Source: Pithys albifrons albifrons (lineage: Eukaryota > Chordata > Aves > Passeriformes > Thamnophilidae). From it: DNA of 64,000 nucleotides. The position numbers were made by a program, and so were the translations under genes. Location: the NCBI RefSeq assembly GCF_047495875.1, contig NC_092497.1, forward strand, positions 4,411,437 through 4,475,436, given 5' to 3'. Shown here one piece after another: positions 61,301-64,000 of this stretch (the stretch's first letter is position 1; the number at the start of each line of letters is the position of its first letter). The notes under the pieces were generated by a model. That model did no database searches. It saw only the letters and a list, made by a program, of their open reading frames with translations, and was not told the DNA's origin.

Positions 61301-62084
61301 TGTGCATGCTGGTTTTAACTCTGGACTATAGGTCTTGTCCATCTATCATTGGTTTTGGATTCTGAAATTCAGACATGACAATGTTGCTGATTTAGATCTC
61401 AAATCCTGCCTGGTTGAGGATGGAGCATTATCACTGAAATATTCCTAGACCAGCTCCTCTGTGTAGAGCAACAATTCTTTTACTGAGTTCAATCAAGACA
61501 GCCTAGACTAGACCACTCCTTGCTGCAAGAAGCATATAGGGCAGTCTAGATAGATATATGGATATAAGACAGGTATGCACCCTGATTTCATGCCAGATAA
61601 AAGATTCTGATTCATTCTATTTACTAGCATAGATATAGTCAAAGATGCCTGATGAATCATCTTTGTTGAATGTACAGGCAGTTGGGAATTAGCATACATG
61701 AAACTATCTTGAGTGGAAACAAATATTGCTGCCAGGCCAAATTCTCACAATTCATATTCTTACAATCTATATATGTTATGAAGAAGATGCTTCTGTCAAT
61801 CTACTAGTAATTAAAGCATATCAGGCATTAAAACTGTATCAGTATTAATTATAAAATTGTGGAGGCATTAACTGCTACTACTCTTTGGGGGAACATGCAG
61901 CAATGGTTTTAGGCATTTCCCATGTCTTCTTAGACAGACACATTAAAAAAACCAAGTCATCTCCCCATGAAACTGAAAGTAATATTCCAGTAAATATATA
62001 CTAAAAGTGATAAAGTCAATAATTGAACAATATGCATTACTAGTTTGTGGCCACCCTTTATAGTTTTGGATGCAAGACAACTCA
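61301..62084. other. Non-coding spacer
   Basis: AT-rich, no feature recognised. Confidence 0.5.
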
Positions 62085-62562
62085 AAGGGTGAGAAGACAA
62101 GACAAGAAGTCCAGAGAAAGTCAGTAAAGCTGAAAAAGGGTCTAGAGATTAAGTCCTGTAAGGAGAAACTGAGGGAGCTGGAGTTGTTTCACTTGGAAAA
62201 AAAGGAGGTTCTTTGGGGACGTTATGGCTCTTTACAACTCCCTGGCAGAAGAGTGGAACCAGGGAGGGGACTGATCTCTTCTCACAGGCAACCATCAACA
62301 GGACAAGAGGACGTGGTCTCAGATTGCACCAGATGAGGTTCAGTTTGGACATAGCATAATTTCTTCACAGAAGGATTTGTCAGGCACTGGAAAGGGTTGC
62401 TCAGAAAAGTAGTGGAGTTCTGATCCCTGAGAGTGTCCAAGGAACAACTAGATGTGGCACTCAGTGCTCTGGGCTGGGTGACAAGGTAGGGATCAGACAT
62501 AGGTTGGACTCAATGGTCTTGGAGGTCTTTTCCAAACTAACTAATCCTGTGATTCTGTGGAA
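62085..62562 (+). mobile_element. CR1 LINE 3' fragment
   Basis: The plus strand covers the end of ORF2 (GAGAAACTGAGGGAGCTGGAG, as shorter matches, CACTTGGAAAAAAAGGAGGT) through AGGCACTGGAAAGGGTTGC to GGTTGGACTCAATGGTCTTGG and AATCCTGTGATTCTGTGG. 5'-truncated, frames broken. Confidence 0.85.
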
Positions 62563-62819
62563 AGTATAGCTTAGGCATCAGTAATTATCAGGTCACAAAA
62601 AAATAGTGTGATGTTCATTTTATATGTGTTTATCAAGACTCTTATTGCATTATTATCAGAAAGTCTAATTTTAAGTAAATCAGACATACCTTTATAGTGA
62701 AACAATGAGCCCCTCTACAAGCAAATGAGCCCCTTTACAGCAGTTAAATTGCTGAAATATACTAATGACTAGACATTTAAGGAAAAATAGTCTTTCATTT
62801 TCTCTTCTTCACAAACCCA
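62563..62819. other. Non-coding spacer
   Basis: AT-rich, with a short duplicated AATGAGCCCCT(C/T)T unit near 62705-62740. Confidence 0.5.
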
Positions 62820-62869
62820 TACACCTATGAATTTGATAAGGGTAAAATTCAAAGACAATGAAAATATTG

Positions 62870-63359
62870 CTGGTATAATATCGGTGGATGAAATTGCACC
62901 GATAGCTGATGCACGGGTCTTCAGCTCCAAGAGGCACAGCGATAGCAAGCACAAAACAGTAACAGCTCTTTTAGCTAGCCTCTCAAAGCCAGGGACAGTT
63001 TCTCCCGCACCCATCCCAGTGCCGATCTCCTGAAGGAAGAACTCCACACAAAGACAGGAGGCCACAGGAGAAGCAACTTTATTGAGGGTGCCCGACTTAT
63101 ACAGCGTAGCGGTGGATGGTTCTTGAGAAAGGGGTGGAACAAAGCTTCCCATTGGTCTGAATGCCTGCAAATGAAGGATCAAGAAATGGACCAATGGGAA
63201 CAATGGGAGGAACATTGACCATATAGGAAAAAACACTGCAATGCAGCAAATTGCAATCAATAGGAGAGACAATGGTGGGAAAAAGCCTGGGGGGTTATGG
63301 GAAGAAGAACCAAGACAGGGATGACTAAGGGGAAAATACATAGGGTAGACATGTTGACA
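62870..63359 (-). mobile_element. LTR of an endogenous retrovirus (family B, copy 2)
   Basis: The minus strand starts near TGTCAACATGTCTACCCTATG at 63359, as shorter matches, and then has CCAAT motifs, a TATA box (GTATAA, plus 63097-63102) and AATAAA (63078-63083) only about 20 bp away. Such close spacing fits LTRs with a very short R, as in alpha- and betaretrovirus-like elements (inference). It lies beside a gene end homologous to that at 29.9-30.1 kb. The 3' end near 62870 is uncertain, and no target duplication was found. Confidence 0.65.
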
Positions 63360-63369
63360 ATACAGTTTA

Positions 63370-63545
63370 TTAAACTGGGGAAACATTGATATAAGAAACG
63401 TTGTGGTCGTTGTCCTTATAAAGTTGATGCAGAACATTGACATTTACTGGAGCAGGCTCCCTGACCTCAGCATCTTCATCAACCCATCTTTTATAATACT
63501 CTTGCCATTTCGCAAAGTCCAGGTCTATCCCAGTAGTACAGTTGT
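63370..63545 (-). pseudogene. 3' end of a retroviral gene (family B, copy 2)
   Basis: The minus-strand frame contains WQEYYKRW, LYKDN and ends YINVSPV with TAA at 63370-63372, 11 bp before the putative LTR. The copy at 29943-30110 preserves the same words and spacing, so the frame was once under protein constraint. Only about 55 residues are visible. The gene's identity is unknown. A pyrimidine-rich tract just upstream could be a splice acceptor for a late transcript. Confidence 0.6.
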
Positions 63546-63610
63546 CACGTGAAAGGGAGGAGGGAGGCAGAAATACAAAGATTTCTAGTCTTAACTGTAT
63601 TAATTAAAAG

Positions 63611-63875
63611 TTATTAGCTAAAGACGCTTCCAGACAATCAGATCCTTATGTACCCCAACACTGTTTTTTTTTTAACTGAAAGCACACAAGTTGGAAGGGG
63701 TTCTGACCTCTGATGTGAAGCCACACTTAAGCCAGGGAGAAAATTATTAGCAATAAGCGTCTCCAGAAAAATTAGAGCCTTATGAGTCCAGCACTGTCTG
63801 CCGAATCACGACAGAACACAGGCTGGAAGGTATTCTAACCCCTGATGTGAGGAGCACACTTAATAGCAACAAGAG
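63611..63875. repeat. Tandem duplication, ~133-bp unit, two diverged copies
   Basis: Unit 1 begins TTATTAGCTAAAGACGCTTC at 63611 and unit 2 TTATTAGCAATAAGCGTCTC at 63744. Both continue with CTTATG, CCAGCACTGT/CCAACACTGT, a GGAAGG...TTCT...ACC stretch, TGATGTGA and CACACTTAA. It may be the enhancer region or internal part of the neighbouring retrovirus. Confidence 0.8.
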
Positions 63876-64000
63876 AACAGAACCTTTCTCACGATAGCTC
63901 CTGAAATAACATTTATTAATACAAATATGTGACAATAACTAATTTGGGTTACTTAGTCGATGATAACATTTAGCTGCAGGATGGTACAAAATACCCCCCC
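63876..64000. other. Non-coding, window edge
   Basis: AT-rich, ending in a run of C at 63993-64000. Minus-strand AATAAATGTTATTT near 63910 might be another LTR poly(A) signal, but the feature is cut by the window edge. Confidence 0.4.

Noticed and set aside
62827..63033. A 68-codon plus-strand frame with protein-like composition
   Set aside because: It lies inside the LTR (opposite strand) and its border; no motif recognised. Kept only as a possible chance frame.
62769..63443. A 224-codon minus-strand frame near the right edge
   Set aside because: It runs across the stop of the retroviral gene end in another frame and through LTR promoter and poly(A) signals, so it is LTR sequence that happens to be open.
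63990..64000. Terminal C-run as telomere or scaffold-end signal
   Set aside because: Eight or so cytosines with no TTAGGG/CCCTAA units; the window simply ends there.
1..64000. CRISPR arrays, bacterial operons, phage or toxin systems
   Set aside because: Nothing of the kind: codon structure, repeats and the single gene are all vertebrate.

Overview
The window looks like a gene-poor, AT-rich stretch of a bird chromosome. The evidence is the abundance of CR1 LINE fragments carrying the avian 3' tail (repeats of ATTCTATG), ERVL-type solo LTRs of the kind common in songbird and other neoavian genomes, and one vertebrate gene body of the C2CD4 family. In human, C2CD4A and C2CD4B sit in a gene desert between VPS13C and TLN2. 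A homologous position here is an inference from that single gene. No bacterial genes, operons, CRISPR array or functional RNA gene were seen.

Layout. 1-8.5 kb is non-coding, with A-rich simple repeats and a degenerate 5S rRNA-like copy at 2573-2692. 8.5-10.3 kb is a cluster of LTR pieces plus an old CR1 scrap. 15.1-17.9 kb holds two solo LTRs with clean 5-bp target-site duplications (15125-15831 and 17312-17943), with a pile of CR1 fragments between them. 25.4-26.1 kb is a second member of the first LTR family, with its own duplication. 26.6-29.2 kb is a long, dead CR1 on the minus strand that has lost about 1 kb of its reverse transcriptase. 29.3-31.0 kb is a GC-rich block with the 3' end of an endogenous retrovirus and the tail of another LTR. 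34.6-35.6 kb carries the one cellular gene, a C2CD4-like coding exon on the minus strand with an upstream splice acceptor and no visible C2 domain.

43.2-47.5 kb is the most striking mobile element: a nearly full-length CR1 on the plus strand, with an ORF1 (zinc-knuckle-like cysteines, coiled coil, SGNH esterase) and an uninterrupted ORF2 (AP endonuclease plus reverse transcriptase, all recognisable catalytic residues kept). Its ORF1 ends at a TAA immediately after the presumed catalytic histidine, 21 codons before the stop position implied by the sister copy. The rest, 47.5-64 kb, is non-coding. It contains old CR1 fragments, a long CA/CT microsatellite, one unexplained small candidate exon at 52.7-52.9 kb, and near the right edge a second copy of the 29-30 kb retrovirus next to a roughly 133-bp tandem duplication.

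Only the C2CD4-like gene is plausibly host coding. The CR1 at 43-47 kb encodes the usual two-protein LINE machinery. Repeat boundaries are judged by eye from terminal motifs and target-site duplications, and are approximate unless stated otherwise.
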